Below are positions 62,028 to 64,000 of a stretch of 64,000 nucleotides of DNA, piece by piece; positions within the stretch are counted from its first letter, which is position 1; every line of letters starts with the position of its first letter. The translations under genes were made by a program, and so were the position numbers. The stretch comes from Phycisphaerales bacterium (GTDB lineage: Bacteria; Planctomycetota; Phycisphaerae; Phycisphaerales; UBA1924), in contig CAJPFG010000023.1 in assembly GCA_905339235.1 (NCBI GenBank), positions 1 through 64,000 on the forward strand. Reading direction: 5' to 3'. The notes beneath the pieces were generated by a model that was not told the origin of the DNA, made no database searches, and saw only the letters and a program-made list of their open reading frames with translations.

Positions 62028-64000
62028 GTGCCGAACGACAACCCCACCAACCCCAGCGACGCCCCCGAGCCGATGCCGCCCTCAAAGCGGTCGAGTTCGG
62101 AAGATCCATTGATTGAGGCGGCGTTGCGCCAACTCGGCGGCTCGCCCGCGGCCGCAGGCGCGAGTCCCTCGCCGTCGTCGGGGCCGGATTCGCTGATCGG
62201 CATCCCGCCGGACCTGTTCCCCGGATTTATCGTGGTGCGTGAGATCCACCGGGGCGGGCAGGGCGTGGTCTACCAGGCGATCCACAAGGCCACGAAGCGC
62301 AAGGTGGCGATCAAGGTGATGAAGGAGGGCCCGTTCGCGGGTCACAAGGAGAAGGCGCGATTCGACCGAGAGGTCGAGGTGCTCGCGCAACTGAACCACA
62401 CGAACATCGTGACGGTGCACGACAGCGGGGTATTGCCGCCGGACAAGGGCGGGATGCACTTCTTCGTGATGGACTACATCTCCGGGAAGTCGCTGGACAC
62501 GTTCCTGGAAGACAGCAAACTGGGTCTCAAGGAGACGATCGCGGTCTTCGCGAAGATCTGCGATGCGGTGAACGCGGCCCACCTCAAGGGCGTGATCCAC
62601 CGCGATCTCAAGCCGACGAACATCCGCGTGGACGCCAACGGCGAGCCGCACGTGCTGGATTTCGGGCTGGCGAAGGTCGCGGGCGGCAGCATGATGACCG
62701 ACGGCACGCCGGAACTCATGACGATGACGGGGCAGTTTATCGGGTCGCCGGCGTGGGCCAGCCCCGAGCAGGCGGTGGGGGATATTTCGAAGATCGACGT
62801 TCGGACGGACGTGTACTCGCTGGGCGTGATGCTGTACAAGGCGCTCACGCACCAGTTTCCCTACGCGGTGGTGGGGATGCTGCGCGAGGTGCTGGACAAC
62901 ATCGAGAAGGCGCTGCCGCAGCGGCCCAGCACGGTCTCGCGGAAGATCAACGACGAGGTGGAGACGATCCTGCTCAAAGCGTTGTCGAAAGAGCGCGATC
63001 GGCGGTATCAGAACGCGGGTGAACTGGGGCGGGATCTTCGGAACTACCTGACGGGCCAGCCGATCGAGGCGAAGCGCGACAGCGTGTGGTACCTGGTGCG
63101 CAAGGCCGCGGCCCAGCACCGGGTGAGCGCCTTTGCGGTGACGGCGGTGCTGGCGTCGCTGATCGTGGGATTCGTGGTGTCGTTGTCGTTCTGGCGGAAG
63201 GCGGAGACGGCGCTGACCGCGGAGCAGCAGGCGAAGGTGGCCGCGCAGGAGCAGAAGTCGGCGGCGGAGCAGGCGCGGGATGAGGCGCAGAGGCATGCCA
63301 AAAAGGCCGAGCGGGTGACGGCGTTCGTGAACGACATTTTCGGGGGGGCTGAAAAGTCGTTGCTGACGGGGAGCGGGCCGGAGGTGTTGATCGAGGTGTT
63401 GCGGCAGGGCGACCTTCGGGCGGTGAGCGAACTGGGGGCGGAGCCCCTGGTGCAGGCATCGGTTCTGGACGTGATTGGGCGGGCGTACCTGGCGATCGAC
63501 GAGATGGACCTCTCGTTTTCGGCGTTGAACCGGGCGCGGGACCTGCGGCAGGGCGCGACGGGTCAGAACGCGGTTTCGCCGGACCTGGCGGAGAGTTTTG
63601 AGAGCCTGAGCGAGTTGTGGACTGCGAAGGGCTCGTACCCGGACGCGATGCGAGAGTTGGACAAGGCGCTGCCGATCCGCAAGGCGGTGGGTGGGGAGGA
63701 CAGCCTCACGTACGCGAAGACCGAGCACCTGGTCGGCCGGACATACGCGTACATGCAGGATTGGAAGAACGCGGAGAAGTGGTTCGGCTCGGCGATCGAG
63801 CGGGCGAAGCGGCTGGCGCCGGACAGCCTGGAGGTCGCGGAGTTTCAGTGCAGCCTGGGGTTTGTGTACAAGAACAACCAGGAGTGGGACAAGGCGATCC
63901 CGCTGCTGCAGAGCGCGCGGGCGACGTCGAGCATGCGGCGGGCGGGGGAGGACAACATCCCCGGCGTGACGATAAAGCAACACCTGGTGGACTGCCTGCT
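62028..64000 (+). CDS. Ser/Thr protein kinase with TPR domain (3' end cut)
   Basis: At least 657 residues, running off the window. A Pro/Ser-rich leader is followed by a Hanks-type kinase domain: IHRGGQGVVYQ (Gly loop), K96 in VAIKVM, HRDLKPTN (191-198), D211FGLA and GSPAWASPEQ. One membrane helix at ~366-388 separates it from an extracytoplasmic part with a coiled coil and TPR-like repeats from ~480. This is the common planctomycete receptor-kinase design. Start: GTG at 62028 or 62022, neither with a clear Shine-Dalgarno sequence. Confidence 0.93.
   Translation, partial: MPNDNPTNPSDAPEPMPPSKRSSSEDPLIEAALRQLGGSPAAAGASPSPSSGPDSLIGIPPDLFPGFIVVREIHRGGQGVVYQAIHKATKRKVAIKVMKEGPFAGHKEKARFDREVEVLAQLNHTNIVTVHDSGVLPPDKGGMHFFVMDYISGKSLDTFLEDSKLGLKETIAVFAKICDAVNAAHLKGVIHRDLKPTNIRVDANGEPHVLDFGLAKVAGGSMMTDGTPELMTMTGQFIGSPAWASPEQAVGDISKIDVRTDVYSLGVMLYKALTHQFPYAVVGMLREVLDNIEKALPQRPSTVSRKINDEVETILLKALSKERDRRYQNAGELGRDLRNYLTGQPIEAKRDSVWYLVRKAAAQHRVSAFAVTAVLASLIVGFVVSLSFWRKAETALTAEQQAKVAAQEQKSAAEQARDEAQRHAKKAERVTAFVNDIFGGAEKSLLTGSGPEVLIEVLRQGDLRAVSELGAEPLVQASVLDVIGRAYLAIDEMDLSFSALNRARDLRQGATGQNAVSPDLAESFESLSELWTAKGSYPDAMRELDKALPIRKAVGGEDSLTYAKTEHLVGRTYAYMQDWKNAEKWFGSAIERAKRLAPDSLEVAEFQCSLGFVYKNNQEWDKAIPLLQSARATSSMRRAGEDNIPGVTIKQHLVDCL

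Overview
The window is high-GC chromosomal DNA that looks like a Planctomycetota genome, most likely Phycisphaerae or a close relative. The evidence is a paired DUF1501/DUF1800 gene set, two secreted proteins with PEP-CTERM-type tails, an alternative complex III operon, a TIGR04138-type (Minf_1886) small protein, zinc-ribbon membrane proteins, an ECF sigma factor, a Ser/Thr kinase with TPRs and an RNHCP protein. There are no rRNA or tRNA genes and no CRISPR array. The left edge cuts an IS3-family element and the right edge cuts the kinase gene.

Layout. (1) 1-5871: IS3 end, PEP-CTERM protein, DUF1501 and DUF1800 proteins, heme A synthase ctaA, all on the minus strand. (2) 6109-21843: one plus-strand operon, actA-B-C-D-E-F, a small membrane protein, SCO, then coxB-A-C-D of an A2-type caa3 oxidase and a further membrane protein. 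It encodes a quinol-to-oxygen chain. ctaA diverges from it across about 240 bp that carry two Fur-box-like palindromes. (3) 21829-29675: mlaE, an OmpA-like lipoprotein, an amidohydrolase, then resB and ccsA, which make the c-type hemes the operon needs. (4) 29693-35736: alkyladenine glycosylase, Minf_1886 protein, sugar-binding protein, a fused double ABC permease with no ATPase gene beside it, AI-2E transporter, glycine-rich RRM protein. (5) 35996-44773: YjbR, RNHCP, lipoprotein, ankyrin protein, FN3 protein, YdcF-like protein, a protein with six helix-turn-helix modules, RsmH and a second PEP-CTERM-like protein. (6) 44774-48640: a disturbed accessory region with an RNHCP gene remnant, an antitoxin remnant, an intact RelE-like toxin-antitoxin pair, a composite palindromic repeat, a 21-bp minisatellite, a membrane gene with an apparent frameshift and a trypsin-like protease. 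(7) 48685-64000: ispG, a zinc-ribbon membrane protein, a TraB-like protein carrying a pseudopilin-like segment, a lipase, an NtrC-type regulator with a histidine kinase, an ECF sigma factor, a tricorn-type protease, an inositol-phosphatase family enzyme, a zinc-ribbon membrane protein, a Fur family regulator and the kinase.

Two DNA-level themes recur. Arrays of about 7-bp units occur at four places, one replacing the ribosome-binding site of actE and one inside the lipase gene. Several genes lack a Shine-Dalgarno sequence and instead have a TANNNT hexamer 5-7 nt before the start codon, which suggests leaderless transcripts. The strongest candidates for something new are the six-module HTH protein, the TraB/pseudopilin fusion, the ATPase-less fused permease, and the Fur-type control inferred for the respiratory operon. 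I found no clearly novel multi-gene system.
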